Positions 38,669-47,955 of a stretch of 64,000 nucleotides of DNA are shown piece by piece. This DNA comes from Variovorax sp. DXTD-1. GTDB taxonomy: Bacteria; Pseudomonadota; Gammaproteobacteria; Burkholderiales; Burkholderiaceae_C. The notes under the pieces are model-generated. The model saw only the letters and a program-made list of their open reading frames with translations. It searched no databases and had not been told where the DNA came from. The stretch's first letter is position 1; every line of letters starts with the position of its first letter. The position numbers and the translations under genes are program-made. The stretch is taken from contig NZ_RWKH01000012.1 in NCBI RefSeq assembly GCF_003984625.1, positions 62,001 to 126,000 on the forward strand, in the 5' to 3' direction.

Positions 38669-38717
38669 GAAGGTGCGAATGAACCTGCTGCGCACCCCGA
38701 TCTCGCACCTGCGGTCC

Positions 38718-40244
38718 TCACCGTACGCGAGTACGGTTCCGCTCCTCGACGCAAGCTCGGGGCGCTCGCGACGGTTCCTTCACACCTTCTGACGCCGGCG
38801 CACTGCGGCTCATCAGCGTCTCGACGATCTGACCCAGGCGGCGCAGGCCCGAGTCGACCGCCTCGCCATACGGCCAGCCGCAGTTGATGCGCAGGTAGTG
38901 ATCGAAGCGCGACGAGTTCGAGAACAGCGTGCCGGGCGCCACCACGATCCGCTCGGCCAGCGCCGCGTCGAAAACCCGCGACGATGAAAGGCGCTCCGGC
39001 AGCTCGACCCACAGCTGCAGCCCGCCCGGCGGCAGGTTGATGCGGGTGCCCGCCGGAAAGTAGCCGGCAATCGCATCGGCGGTCTGCTCGCGCTGCGTCT
39101 TCAGGCAGGCGCGCAGGTGGCGCAAATGGCGGTCGTAGGCGCCGGTGCCCATGAACAGGCCCGCCGCGCTTTGCGAAAGCCCCTCGTTGTTGCGCGTTTG
39201 CGCGAACTTGAGCATCTCCACCCGCGCCTGCCAGCGGCCGGCCGTGATCCAGCCCAGCCGCAGGCCGGGCGCCAGGATCTTGTGCAGCGAGGCGCAATAG
39301 ATCACGTTGCCGCTGGTGTCCCAGGACTTGAGCGCGCGCGGCGGCATTGGCGCGTCGACGAGCTCGCTGTAGGTGTCGTCCTCGATCAGCGGAATGGCGT
39401 GCCGCTCGCACAGCTGCGCGAGCCGTGCCTTGTGGGCATCGGGCATGACGCTGCCCAGCGGGTTCTGCAGGTGCGGTACCACCACCACGGCCTTGATGTT
39501 GTCGTAGGCGCCGATCGCGAGTTCCAGCGCCTCGATCGAGATGCCCGTTTGCGGGCTGGTCGGGATTTCCAGCGCGCGCATGCCCAGGCTCTCGAGCACC
39601 TGCAGCAAGCCGTAGAAGGTGGGTGACTCCACCGCCACCGTGTCGCCCGGCTGCGCCACGGCGCGCAACGCGAGGTTCAGCGCCTCGATGCAGCCATTGG
39701 TCACCAGGATGTCTTCCGGAGAAATCGTCATGCCCACCCGCACGCTGCGCTGCGCGAGCACTTCGCGGAACTGGCGGTGGCCCTTCAGTTGCGCCGCCAC
39801 CGTCAGCAGCTCGGGTTGTTGGCGCAGCACGCGCGTCATCGCGTTGCGCAAGGCCTCGGCCGGGTACAGCTGCGGTGCGCCGCGCGCAATCGAGAGATTG
39901 AGCTTTTCCGGAATCTGCCGGCGGCGGGCCACGAAGTCCGACACTTTGGCGTGAATGCCCACGTACTGAGCCGGATCGGGCGGCACGCCGGCCGCGGGCT
40001 CTTCCATGGGGGCAATGGCCAGCCGCTTGGGGCGCCGCACGAAGTAGCCCGAGCGGTCGCGCGCCTCGACCCAGCCGTCGCTCTCCATGGTGCGGCACAG
40101 CTGCAGCGCGGTCGACAGGCTGATGTCGTGCAGGCGCATGAGGCTGCGCAGCGAAGGCAGCTTGTCGCCCTGCTTGAGAGAACCCGTGTGGATCGCGTCC
40201 ACATAGCGTGCTGCAAGCTGGCGGTAGAGCGGTAGCGAATCCAT
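38718..40244 (-). CDS. MocR-type GntR/aminotransferase transcriptional regulator
   Basis: The 508-residue protein joins an N-terminal GntR winged helix (LPLYRQLAARYVDAIHTGSLKQGDKLPSLRSL) to a class I aminotransferase-fold domain. The PLP-binding Lys is in YCASLHKILAPGLRLGW. Such MocR proteins sense PLP-linked ligands and usually regulate a neighbouring gene. Its start at 40244 is 175 bp from the divergent small DUF2917-like gene, the obvious candidate target. The stop codon abuts a perfect ACCGTAC-GCGA-GTACGGT hairpin (38720-38737), so the Arg-rich C-terminal end may be poorly conserved. Confidence 0.9.
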   Translation of the reverse strand: MDSLPLYRQLAARYVDAIHTGSLKQGDKLPSLRSLMRLHDISLSTALQLCRTMESDGWVEARDRSGYFVRRPKRLAIAPMEEPAAGVPPDPAQYVGIHAKVSDFVARRRQIPEKLNLSIARGAPQLYPAEALRNAMTRVLRQQPELLTVAAQLKGHRQFREVLAQRSVRVGMTISPEDILVTNGCIEALNLALRAVAQPGDTVAVESPTFYGLLQVLESLGMRALEIPTSPQTGISIEALELAIGAYDNIKAVVVVPHLQNPLGSVMPDAHKARLAQLCERHAIPLIEDDTYSELVDAPMPPRALKSWDTSGNVIYCASLHKILAPGLRLGWITAGRWQARVEMLKFAQTRNNEGLSQSAAGLFMGTGAYDRHLRHLRACLKTQREQTADAIAGYFPAGTRINLPPGGLQLWVELPERLSSSRVFDAALAERIVVAPGTLFSNSSRFDHYLRINCGWPYGEAVDSGLRRLGQIVETLMSRSAPASEGVKEPSRAPRACVEERNRTRVR

Positions 40245-40418
40245 GGCGTCGATGCTCTTCCTGTCGCGCGTCCGAAAACAGATGCAGATGCGCAGAAAAA
40301 CCACCATAACAGATGCCTGATGGCAGGCGCTGTTCCGGTGCGAATCGCCTTGGCGTGTGCCTGTTTTCCGGGCGCCCGAATTCCTACGATGACCGCACCA
40401 ACTCCAGAAGGTACGCCC

Positions 40419-40766
40419 ATGTCTCCCCTCACGCTCGATAGATTGCCCGATACCCTCGTGCTGCACCCTGGGCAGGCCTTGCGTGCCTCGCTCGACCCCG
40501 CCACCTGGATCGAAATGCTGGAAGGCTGCGCGCAGCTGGTGTCGCCGCCGTCATGGTTCGGCGACACGGTGTTCACCGCCAAGACCGTGCTGAACGAAGG
40601 CGACGTGCATCGCCTGGAGCGCGGCGGCTGGATCGAACTCTCGGCGCTCACGCCGGTGCGGCTGCGCGTGCATGCGCCGCGGCAGGCGGCGGTTGCGCCG
40701 GCTTCCCGGCAGCCTACGGAAACGCGGCCGGTGATGCGGCTGGTGCGGCTCCTGACCGGAACCTAG
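40419..40766 (+). CDS. DUF2917-like small protein
   Basis: The ATG at 40419 is preferred because AGAAGG lies about 8 bases upstream; it gives 115 residues. The core LVLHPGQALRASLDPATWIEMLEGCAQLVSPP then TVLNEGDVHRLERGGWIELSAL aligns with the DUF2917 protein at 52335, with the shared PGxA, QG/EG and L-PG/EG-x-x-x patterns. It is a short, beta-rich domain with no signal peptide or membrane helix. It diverges from the MocR gene and is convergent with otsA after 12 bp. Role unknown; probably controlled by the MocR protein. Confidence 0.75.
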   Translation: MSPLTLDRLPDTLVLHPGQALRASLDPATWIEMLEGCAQLVSPPSWFGDTVFTAKTVLNEGDVHRLERGGWIELSALTPVRLRVHAPRQAAVAPASRQPTETRPVMRLVRLLTGT

Positions 40767-40778
40767 CCGCCCGGCTTC

Positions 40779-42164
40779 CTACCGCTGGCTCGCGGCTTCG
40801 CGCAGCGCATCGAGAAAGCTGCGCCGCCACCAGTGAATGTCTTGCTCGCGGATGCGCGACAGCAGCTTCTGGTGCCGCTCGCGCCGCTCCTCGAGCGGCA
40901 TCTGGAGCGCCTGCTGCACGGTTTCGGCGGTGCCGTGCGTGTCGTAGGGGTTCACCAGCAGCGCTTCCTTCAGCTGCTCGGCTGCGCCGGCAAAGCGCGA
41001 GAGCACCAGCACGCCGGGGTCGGCCGGGTCCTGCGCCGCAATGTATTCCTTGGCCACCAGGTTCATGCCGTCGCGCAGCGGTGTGACCAGCCCCACCGCG
41101 GCCGCACGGCACAGCCCTGGCACGCGCTTGCGGGCCACCATGCGGTGGATGTAGCGCACCGGCATCCAGTCGAGCTCGCCGTAGTCGCCGTTGATGGCGC
41201 CGCACAGCGATTCGAGCTCGCGCCGGATGTCGCCATAGGCATCGACCGTTTCGCGCGTGGGCGACGCGATCTGGATCAGCGTGGCGCTGCGGCGGTTCTC
41301 GGGGTAGTTGGCAAGCAGCTCGCGGAAGGCGCGCACCCGCTGCGGAATGCCCTTGGAGTAGTCGAGCCGGTCGATGCCCAAGAGCAGCCGCCGCTGCGAG
41401 TACTCGCGCTTCATGGTCTCGAACATGTCGCGCGATTCCTTGGCATGCGTGAGCGCCGCGAACTCGTCGACGTCGATGCCGATGGGGAAGGCGCTGCAGC
41501 GCACCGTCTGGCCGTAGGCGCGGTACATGTCGTCGCCCAGGTATTCGCCATGCGCCTCGTTGCGCACGTAGTGCTCGAAGTGCTGCACGTCCTGCTGCGC
41601 CTGGAAGCCGATCAGGTCATAGGAGAACAGCGAGCGCATGAGCCACTCGTGCTGCGGAACGGCCGCGATGATGATCTGCGGCGGCAGCGGAATGTGCAGG
41701 AAGAAGCCGATGCGCTGCGTGCAGCCCATGGCGCGCAGCTCGGCCGCGAGCGGGATCAGGTGGTAGTCGTGGATCCAGATGATGTCGTCTGGCTTGAGCA
41801 TCGGCATCAGCTTGCGCGCGAACAGCTGGTTCACGCGCCGGTAGCCGCCGATGAAGCCGGCTTCGAAGTGGGCCAGGTCGAGCCGGTTGTGGAACACCGG
41901 CCACAGCACGTCGTTGCTGTAGCCCAGGTAGAAGCTGTCGTGGTCCTCGCGGCTCAGGTCGATGGTGGCGAGAGTGACCTTGCCGGCGTGCTGCATGTGC
42001 AGCTCGCCTTCGCCCGTGGGACCGTCCTCGACGATCTGGCCGCTCCAGCCGAACCACAGGCCGCCGCTTTGCTGCAGGCTTTCGCCGAGCGCAACGGCGA
42101 GGCCGCCCGCCGCGGGCTTGCGCGGATCCGCCACGCGGTTGGATACAACAACGAGGCGACTCAT
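40779..42164 (-). CDS. otsA: trehalose-6-phosphate synthase
   Basis: This GT20 glycosyltransferase makes trehalose-6-phosphate from UDP-glucose and glucose-6-phosphate. The 461-residue protein begins [14 protein letters not shown], then [36 protein letters not shown], and [13 protein letters not shown], the standard OtsA signatures. The ATG at 42164 overlaps the upstream GH15 stop (ATGA). It is the last gene of the otsB-GH15-otsA operon on the minus strand. Confidence 0.95.
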   Translation of the reverse strand: MSRLVVVSNRVADPRKPAAGGLAVALGESLQQSGGLWFGWSGQIVEDGPTGEGELHMQHAGKVTLATIDLSREDHDSFYLGYSNDVLWPVFHNRLDLAHFEAGFIGGYRRVNQLFARKLMPMLKPDDIIWIHDYHLIPLAAELRAMGCTQRIGFFLHIPLPPQIIIAAVPQHEWLMRSLFSYDLIGFQAQQDVQHFEHYVRNEAHGEYLGDDMYRAYGQTVRCSAFPIGIDVDEFAALTHAKESRDMFETMKREYSQRRLLLGIDRLDYSKGIPQRVRAFRELLANYPENRRSATLIQIASPTRETVDAYGDIRRELESLCGAINGDYGELDWMPVRYIHRMVARKRVPGLCRAAAVGLVTPLRDGMNLVAKEYIAAQDPADPGVLVLSRFAGAAEQLKEALLVNPYDTHGTAETVQQALQMPLEERRERHQKLLSRIREQDIHWWRRSFLDALREAASQR

Positions 42165-44083
42165 ATGCAGGAGTCCCAAGGTGCCGACAGCCGCACGGCC
42201 GCGTTGATGATGCCGACCATCGAATAGGTCTGCGGAAAGTTGCCCCACATCTCGCCCGTGACCGGGTGCGTGTCTTCCGAGAGCAGGCCCAGCGGATTGC
42301 GCGCCGCCAGCATGGTCTCGAAGATTTGCCGCGCTTCGGCCTTGCGGCCGATCTTGGCCAGCGCGTCGATGCGCCAGAAGGTGCAGATGTTGAAGGCAGT
42401 CTCGGGCTTGCCGAAATCGTCGGCCGCTTCGTAGCGGCGCATGTAAGGGCCGTCGCAAAGCGACTTTTCCATGGCGTCGACAGTGGAAATGAAGCGCGGG
42501 TCGCGCGCGTCGATCAACCCCACCTCGACCATCAGCAGAATGCTGGCGTCCAGTTCGTGGCCGCCGAAGCTTTCGGCAAAGGCCTGGCGCTCCTCGCACC
42601 ACGACTTGGCCAGGATTTCTTCCTTCATGCGCGCGGCGTGGCCGTGCCAGTACGCGGCGCGCTCGGGCAGCTCCAGCGCGCGCGCGATCTTGGCAAGCCG
42701 GTCGCAGGCGGCCCAGCTCATCAGTGCCGAGCTGGTGTGCACGCGGGCGCGGGTGCGCAGCTCCCACATGCCCGCATCGGGCGTGCCATAGACGCGAATC
42801 GCCTGTTCGCCGACCGCTTCGAGGTGCGGAAACTCGGCCACGCCCGCGCGGGCGAGCAGGCGGTGGTCATGAAAGGCCTGCGCCGCGCCGAGCACGATGT
42901 TGCCGTAGACGTCGTGCTGGAAGTGCTCCTGCGCCTGGTTGCCCACGCGCACCGGCCCCATGCCGCGGTAGCCCGCGAGGTTCTCGACCATCGACTCGGG
43001 CAACTCGCGCTCCAGTCCGATGCCGTACAGCGGCTGGATGTGCTCGCCGTGCGAGCCGATCACCACGTTGCCCAGCCAGCGCAAGTAGTCTTCCATGGTG
43101 CCGACTTCGCTCAGCGAGTTGAGGGCGCGCACCACGAAGAAGGCATCGCGCAGCCAGCAGTAGCGGTAGTCCCAGTTGCGCTGGCTGCCCGGCGCTTCGG
43201 GAATGCTCGTGGTCATGGCCGCGACGATGGCGCCCGTGTCTTCGTACAGAGAGAGCTTGAGCGTGATGGCCGCGCGGATCACCGCATCCTGGTATTCGAA
43301 CGGAATCGCAAGCCGCTTGCTCCAGGTGCGCCAGTAGGCGATGGTTTCCTGCTCGAAGCTGCGCGCGGTGTCGGCAATGCCGTCGAGCAGGGTTTCGTCG
43401 ACGCCGAACATGAAGTTGTATTCGCGCGAAATGACGAAAGGCTGGCGCGAAAGAATGTGCGAAATCGACGCGTCGGTGTTGAGCCGCAGCGTGATGTCCG
43501 GGCCCACATAGCGGATGTGGTTGCTGCCGCGCGTCACTTCCAGCGGCGCCGAAGCACCCCACTGAAAGCGCGGATCGAGCGCGACGCGGATCCGCGGCGC
43601 GCCGGCAATCGGCCGCACACGGCGCACCATCATCAGCGGACGAAAATAGCGCGAGCGGCTGTAGAAGCGCGGCGCAAAGTCGGTGATCTCGATGCCCTGG
43701 CCGGCGCTGTCGAACAGCTGCGTGCGCAGCACCGCGGTATTGGGCTCGTACCACTGCTTGCTGGAAGCGAAGTCTTCGATTTCGATGGCCCAGGCGCCGG
43801 CTTCCTCGCCGGGATGCAGCAGGGCGTTGAACACCGGGTCGCCGTCGAAGCGCGGCAGGCAGCACCACACGGCGCGTCCGCGTGCATCGATGAGCGCGCT
43901 GTAGGCGCAATTTCCAATCAGGCCGACGTCGAGCGAGGGCTCCGCCGGCGGCCCGAAGCCGCGGGGAACCGCCAAAACCGCGGCGCGCGGGTCGACCGGC
44001 GCCCGGTCGGCGGGCCCGGCGGCGCCGGAAAGGGATATGCCCGCGCGATCCTCGGGTGCTTTCGACAGTTGCAGCTCGCTCAT
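42161..44083 (-). CDS. GH15-family glycoside hydrolase (glucoamylase/trehalase-like)
   Basis: The 640-residue protein has an N-terminal beta domain (LIGNCAYSALIDARGRAVWCCLPRFDGDPVF) and an (alpha/alpha)6 catalytic barrel with RNWDYRYCWLRDAF (a general-acid region) and LLSEDTHPVTGEMWGNFPQTYSM (the second catalytic Glu region), as in GH15 glucoamylases and bacterial trehalases. There is no signal peptide, so it works in the cytoplasm. Its position between otsB and otsA, with 4-bp overlaps on both sides, suggests it acts on trehalose or a related glucoside; this is inference. Confidence 0.9.
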   Translation of the reverse strand: MSELQLSKAPEDRAGISLSGAAGPADRAPVDPRAAVLAVPRGFGPPAEPSLDVGLIGNCAYSALIDARGRAVWCCLPRFDGDPVFNALLHPGEEAGAWAIEIEDFASSKQWYEPNTAVLRTQLFDSAGQGIEITDFAPRFYSRSRYFRPLMMVRRVRPIAGAPRIRVALDPRFQWGASAPLEVTRGSNHIRYVGPDITLRLNTDASISHILSRQPFVISREYNFMFGVDETLLDGIADTARSFEQETIAYWRTWSKRLAIPFEYQDAVIRAAITLKLSLYEDTGAIVAAMTTSIPEAPGSQRNWDYRYCWLRDAFFVVRALNSLSEVGTMEDYLRWLGNVVIGSHGEHIQPLYGIGLERELPESMVENLAGYRGMGPVRVGNQAQEHFQHDVYGNIVLGAAQAFHDHRLLARAGVAEFPHLEAVGEQAIRVYGTPDAGMWELRTRARVHTSSALMSWAACDRLAKIARALELPERAAYWHGHAARMKEEILAKSWCEERQAFAESFGGHELDASILLMVEVGLIDARDPRFISTVDAMEKSLCDGPYMRRYEAADDFGKPETAFNICTFWRIDALAKIGRKAEARQIFETMLAARNPLGLLSEDTHPVTGEMWGNFPQTYSMVGIINAAVRLSAPWDSCI

Positions 44084-44862
44084 TCAGGATTCCTCGGGGA
44101 CTCGTTTTTCTTGCGTTCCGGCGCGGCGAGCTGGTCGCGCATCTCGACCAGCCATTCGTAGACCGCGCGGGGCGATTCGAGCCGGTGCAGCGCCAGGCTC
44201 GGGCCCGAGCCCACCTTGATGCCGATGCCGCCGCGCGGCTGCACCACCGCGAAGCCGCTCTCGTCGGTGGTGTCGTCACCGGCAAAGACCGGCCTGCGTC
44301 CCGCGAACGGGGCCTCGTTCATGAAGGCCTCGATGGCAATGCCCTTGTTGATGCCTGTGGGCTTGACCTCGAACACGAACTTGCCGTGCATCAGTTCGAG
44401 CTGGGGCCGGCCTGTGATGGCGCGCGACATGGCGTCGCGGCACACGGCCTCCAGCTGCGGCGCGAGCCGGTAGTGCAGGGCGATAGCCGCATGCTTGCGT
44501 TCGACCAGCAGGCCTTCATGCACGCGCGCCAGCTCGTTGGCGATGTCCAGAATGGGCACGAGGTCGGGCGCGTGCTGTTCCTGCATGTGGCCCTGCGAGT
44601 CGCGGCGCTGCACGCCGTGTTCGCCGGCGGCCGGCAGCCGCAGCGGCGCGAGGAAGCGGTCGATGACGTCGATCTGGCGGCCCGACACCACGGCGAGGGC
44701 GCCGCCGAGCTGGTCGCGCAGGTCTTCGAGCAGTGCCACCAGGGCGGAAGGAATCTCGATCGCCTCGGGGGTGGGTGCGAGCGCGACCAGCGTGCCGTCG
44801 AAGTCGAGAAAGAGGGCGGTATCTCGGCCCAACGGAGGTGGCAACTGGGAGGACATTGGCAT
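44080..44862 (-). CDS. otsB: trehalose-6-phosphatase
   Basis: This HAD-fold enzyme dephosphorylates trehalose-6-phosphate to trehalose. The 260-residue protein has the nucleophile motif ALFLDFDGTLVAL near residue 20, VVSGR, KGIAIEAFM with the motif III Lys, and FAGDDTTDESGF with motif IV acids. Two ATGs (44862 and 44856) are two codons apart; neither has a good ribosome-binding site. Its stop overlaps the GH15 start. A 24-bp inverted repeat lies 15 bp upstream and may control the operon. Confidence 0.94.
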   Translation of the reverse strand: MPMSSQLPPPLGRDTALFLDFDGTLVALAPTPEAIEIPSALVALLEDLRDQLGGALAVVSGRQIDVIDRFLAPLRLPAAGEHGVQRRDSQGHMQEQHAPDLVPILDIANELARVHEGLLVERKHAAIALHYRLAPQLEAVCRDAMSRAITGRPQLELMHGKFVFEVKPTGINKGIAIEAFMNEAPFAGRRPVFAGDDTTDESGFAVVQPRGGIGIKVGSGPSLALHRLESPRAVYEWLVEMRDQLAAPERKKNESPRNPE

Positions 44863-44876
44863 CGGCGAAAACCATA

Positions 44877-44900
44877 ACACGGGCATTTCATTTCCCGTGT
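44877..44900. promoter_or_regulatory. inverted repeat upstream of the trehalose operon
   Basis: ACACGGG-N10-CCCGTGT (7-bp perfect arms, AT-rich spacer) lies 15 bp upstream of the otsB start. It could be an operator or a leader hairpin. No regulator gene is adjacent, so the binding protein is unknown. Confidence 0.45.
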
Positions 44901-44977
44901 CGGCCAAAGTCGGACGTATGCCCGCGGCGGCACCGCACCGGGGACGGCCGCCGGCGTGCCGAGGCAGGGCTTCAGCT

Positions 44978-46246
44978 TCAGCCCAGCAATGCCGCCACGG
45001 CCGCCACAGCCTCGACGCGCGCGCGATGGATCGCCTCGCCGATTTGCGGCCCCGTGGCGCCTGACTGCTGCGCCGTGCGCGCCACCGCGTCGGTTGCCAC
45101 GCCGGCCGCCGCGGAGAGCACCGCGAGCAGCCGGTCGCGCTGGGGATAGGGCCGGTCTTCGAATCCGAGCCGGCCGCGCGAGTCGCACTCGCAAGCCAGC
45201 AGCACGTCGCCGAAACGCGCGGGCTTGCGGAATGCATCGCAACGCTCCAGCAGGCGCACCAGCCCCGCCGCCTCGAGTTCGCCGCTGCCATGGATGTTGC
45301 CGTGCTCACGCGCCACCACTTCGGCGAGCTCGCGAATGTCGACCGGCACGCGCCAGCGGTCGCACACCGCGTGCAGCAGTTCGGCGCTGCGCTTCTCGTG
45401 ACCCGTGTGGCGCGGCAGCAGCCCGGGCTCGGTCGTGCCCTTGCCGAGGTCGTGCATCAGGCAGGCAAAACGCACCGGCAGCGGCGCCTTGAGCCTGGCG
45501 CTGGTGTCGACGACCATCATCAGGTGCGCGCCGGTGTCGACCTCGGGGTGATGCTCCGCGGACTGCGGCACGCCCCAGAGCCTGTCGACTTCGGGCAGCA
45601 GCACGGCCAGCGCGCCGCAGGCCCGCAGCACGTCGAACATGCGCGAGGGGCGCGTTTCCATCAGGCCGCGGGCCAATTCCTGCCAGACGCGTTCGGCCAC
45701 CAGCGCATCGGTTTCGCCGGCCTCGACCATTTCGCGCATCAGGGCCATGGTTTCGGGCGCGACCGAAAAGTCGTCGAAGCGTGCCGCGAAGCGCGCCACC
45801 CGCAGGATGCGCACCGGGTCTTCGCGGAAGGCATCGGTCACATGGCGCAGCACTCGCTGTTCCAGGTCGCGCCGGCCGTGGAAGGGGTCGGCCAGCTTGT
45901 CTGGATCGGGCTCGAAGCTTCCGTCGGGCTGCACCCACTCGGCGGGCATTGCGATGGCGTTGACCGTGAGGTCGCGCCGCGCCAGGTCTTGCTCCAGCGT
46001 GACGTCTGGCGACGCATGCACGGTAAAGCCGCGGTAGCCGGGCGCGCTCTTGCGCTCGGTGCGGGCCAGCGCGTACTCCTCGCGGGTCTGCGGGTGCAGG
46101 AACACCGGAAAGTCGCGCCCCACGGGCAGGTAGCCGCGCGACGTCATTTCTTCGGGTGTGGCGCCCACCACCAGCCAGTCATGGTCGGACACCGGCCGCC
46201 CGAGCAGCCGGTCACGCAGCGCGCCGCCGACGAGATACGTTTTCAT
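44978..46246 (-). CDS. cca: multifunctional CCA tRNA nucleotidyltransferase
   Basis: It adds or repairs the 3'-CCA of tRNAs without a template. The 422-residue protein begins MKTYLVGGALRDRLLG (GGxxRD), then DHDWLVVGA with the catalytic acids, RRDLTVNAIA, and EDPVRILRVARFAARF. The C-terminal half holds an HD phosphohydrolase domain (CLMHDLGKGTTEP), so it is the multifunctional gammaproteobacterial/betaproteobacterial type with phosphatase and 2',3'-cyclic phosphodiesterase activity. The start at 46246 is used; an upstream in-frame ATG at 46270 has no better signal. Confidence 0.95.
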   Translation of the reverse strand: MKTYLVGGALRDRLLGRPVSDHDWLVVGATPEEMTSRGYLPVGRDFPVFLHPQTREEYALARTERKSAPGYRGFTVHASPDVTLEQDLARRDLTVNAIAMPAEWVQPDGSFEPDPDKLADPFHGRRDLEQRVLRHVTDAFREDPVRILRVARFAARFDDFSVAPETMALMREMVEAGETDALVAERVWQELARGLMETRPSRMFDVLRACGALAVLLPEVDRLWGVPQSAEHHPEVDTGAHLMMVVDTSARLKAPLPVRFACLMHDLGKGTTEPGLLPRHTGHEKRSAELLHAVCDRWRVPVDIRELAEVVAREHGNIHGSGELEAAGLVRLLERCDAFRKPARFGDVLLACECDSRGRLGFEDRPYPQRDRLLAVLSAAAGVATDAVARTAQQSGATGPQIGEAIHRARVEAVAAVAALLG

Positions 46247-46283
46247 GCGCTCCAGTGTAGGGATATCCATACTCCAAGAAATA

Positions 46284-46295
46284 GAACGACCGTTC
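46284..46295. promoter_or_regulatory. TetR-type operator candidate before ompW
   Basis: GAACG-AC-CGTTC is a 12-bp palindrome typical of TetR-family operators. It ends directly before GATAAT (46296-46301), a likely -10 element for ompW. No TetR gene is in the window. Confidence 0.45.
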
Positions 46296-46406
46296 GATAA
46301 TTTTCTGGCAAATCAAAGGAACGTTCGCCGATTTGTCCGAAAGGCAGCCGCTGTTCCAGCAGCTGCCGCGTGCCACGAACATTAAAACCAAAGGAGCAAT
46401 CACAGC

Positions 46407-47132
46407 ATGAAGAAAACAATGTTTGCGCTTGCGGCAGTGAGCGCAATGGCGTCCGGGGGCGCTTGGGCGCAGAACGCCGGGGACTGGGTCATCGGCGCGG
46501 GCTGGCTTCGAATGTCGCCGCAGGATTCGAGCAAGCCGCTCACGTTCACGGCGCCGGTGCACAGCGTCGTACCCGGTTCGGGCGCGTCGGTGAGCGACGC
46601 CGACACGCTCGGCTTGAGCGCTGTTTATTTTGTCGACAGCCACTGGGCCGTGGAGGGGGTGCTGGGCATTCCGCCAAAGTTCAAGCTCGACGGCGAAGGC
46701 ACGCTGGCCCGCATCGGTGAACTGGGCGAAGCGCGGCAATGGAGCCCGACGATCCTGGGCAAGTACTACTTCAACGAAGGCAGCAGTGCCTTCCGTCCGT
46801 TCGTGGGCCTGGGCGCCACCTACGTCTGGTACAGCGACGTCAAGCTCACGCCGGGCCTGCAGGGCGCCTTGGGCAGCCAGGTGCGCCAGCCGCCGCTTTC
46901 CACCTCGACCACCGCCAAACTCGACAGTTCGTTCGCGCCCGTGCTCAATGCCGGCGTGGCCTACCAGTTCGACAAGAACTGGGGCGTGTCGTTCTCGGTG
47001 TCCTACATTCCGCTGAAAACCAAGGCCAAGCTCACCACCACGTCGATCACCGGCCTGCCGGTGGCCACCAGCGAAGCCAGGCTCAAGCTCAATCCGATCG
47101 TGACGTACCTCGCGGTGACCTATCGCTTCTGA
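46407..47132 (+). CDS. ompW: OmpW-family outer-membrane protein
   Basis: The 241-residue protein has a signal peptide MKKTMFALAAVSAMASGGAWAQ, then a small eight-strand beta-barrel pattern ending in the C-terminal aromatic signature YLAVTYRF. AGDWVIGAGWLRMSPQ near the start and FRPFVGLGATYVWY in the middle fit OmpW. These barrels form hydrophobic channels for small apolar compounds. The OmpW family also covers AlkL-type proteins. A TetR-like palindrome overlaps the likely promoter. Confidence 0.92.
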   Translation: MKKTMFALAAVSAMASGGAWAQNAGDWVIGAGWLRMSPQDSSKPLTFTAPVHSVVPGSGASVSDADTLGLSAVYFVDSHWAVEGVLGIPPKFKLDGEGTLARIGELGEARQWSPTILGKYYFNEGSSAFRPFVGLGATYVWYSDVKLTPGLQGALGSQVRQPPLSTSTTAKLDSSFAPVLNAGVAYQFDKNWGVSFSVSYIPLKTKAKLTTTSITGLPVATSEARLKLNPIVTYLAVTYRF

Positions 47133-47150
47133 GCCTCGGCCTCGAAGAGT

Positions 47151-47834
47151 TCAGCGCGCCTTGCGGTACGGCTCTTCGAACTGCAGGAAGTCCTTCTCGG
47201 CCAAGGCGTCGTCGATCCACGCCTTGACGCCGGGCAGGGCGTGCACACGCTCGATGTACGCCGTGATGGCCGGCGGCACCGGCAGCCCGTAGGTCTTGAT
47301 GCGCGTGCCCACGGGTGCGAAGTAGGCGTCGGCATTGCTGAACTCGCCGAACAGCATCGGGCCGCCATGGGCACTGAGCAGGTCGGTCCACATCTGCACG
47401 ATGCGGTCGACCTCGCCCTGCAGGCCGGGGTTGTCCTTCAGCAGCTGTGCGCCGACGTCGGCCAGCGACGCCTCGATGTTCATGACGCAGAGGCTGCGAA
47501 GGTTTCCGAAGCCCGAGTGCATCTCGGCGCAGATGCTGCGCGCGCGGGCCCGGTCGGCCGTGGCGCGGGGCCACAGCTGCTTCTCGGGAAATGTCTCGGC
47601 CAGGTATTCGGCAATGGCGAGCGTGTCCCACACCACCAGGTCGCCGTCGACCAGCACCGGCACCTTGGCAACGGGATTCAGCGAGCCGATGGTTTTCTTG
47701 AACTGCGAATTGGCCTCGAACGAATCGAAGCGCACCTTCACTTCCTCGAACGGAATGCCGGCCTGCTTCATGAGCACCCAGGGCCGCATGGACCAGGACG
47801 AGTAGTTCTTGTTGCCGATGTAGAGCTTGCGCAT
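47151..47834 (-). CDS. glutathione S-transferase family protein
   Basis: The 227-residue protein starts MRKLYIGNKNYSSWSMRPWVLMKQAG, a thioredoxin-fold with the SSW motif as potential catalytic Ser. The N-terminal domain has NPVAKVPVLVDGD with the cis-Pro and DTLAIAEYLAE; the C-terminal domain is all-helical. Substrate unknown. The start at 47834 is chosen since the 42 bases upstream code for no domain sequence. It is convergent with ompW after 18 bp. Confidence 0.88.
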   Translation of the reverse strand: MRKLYIGNKNYSSWSMRPWVLMKQAGIPFEEVKVRFDSFEANSQFKKTIGSLNPVAKVPVLVDGDLVVWDTLAIAEYLAETFPEKQLWPRATADRARARSICAEMHSGFGNLRSLCVMNIEASLADVGAQLLKDNPGLQGEVDRIVQMWTDLLSAHGGPMLFGEFSNADAYFAPVGTRIKTYGLPVPPAITAYIERVHALPGVKAWIDDALAEKDFLQFEEPYRKAR

Positions 47835-47955
47835 CGCGTTGTGATCCTGCGGTTCAGATGAGAAGAAGGCCTTCAATGCTAGCCGGGCCGCACGTACGGA
47901 TTGATGCCGAAGCGCGCGCGAATTGATGCATGCGGCGCGCAGAGGCTATCGTTTA

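Noticed and set aside
38671-38737. Terminator between the ROK and MocR genes
   Set aside because: AGGTGCGA/TCGCACCT and ACCGTAC/GTACGGT hairpins exist but neither is followed by a T-run; kept only as a note.
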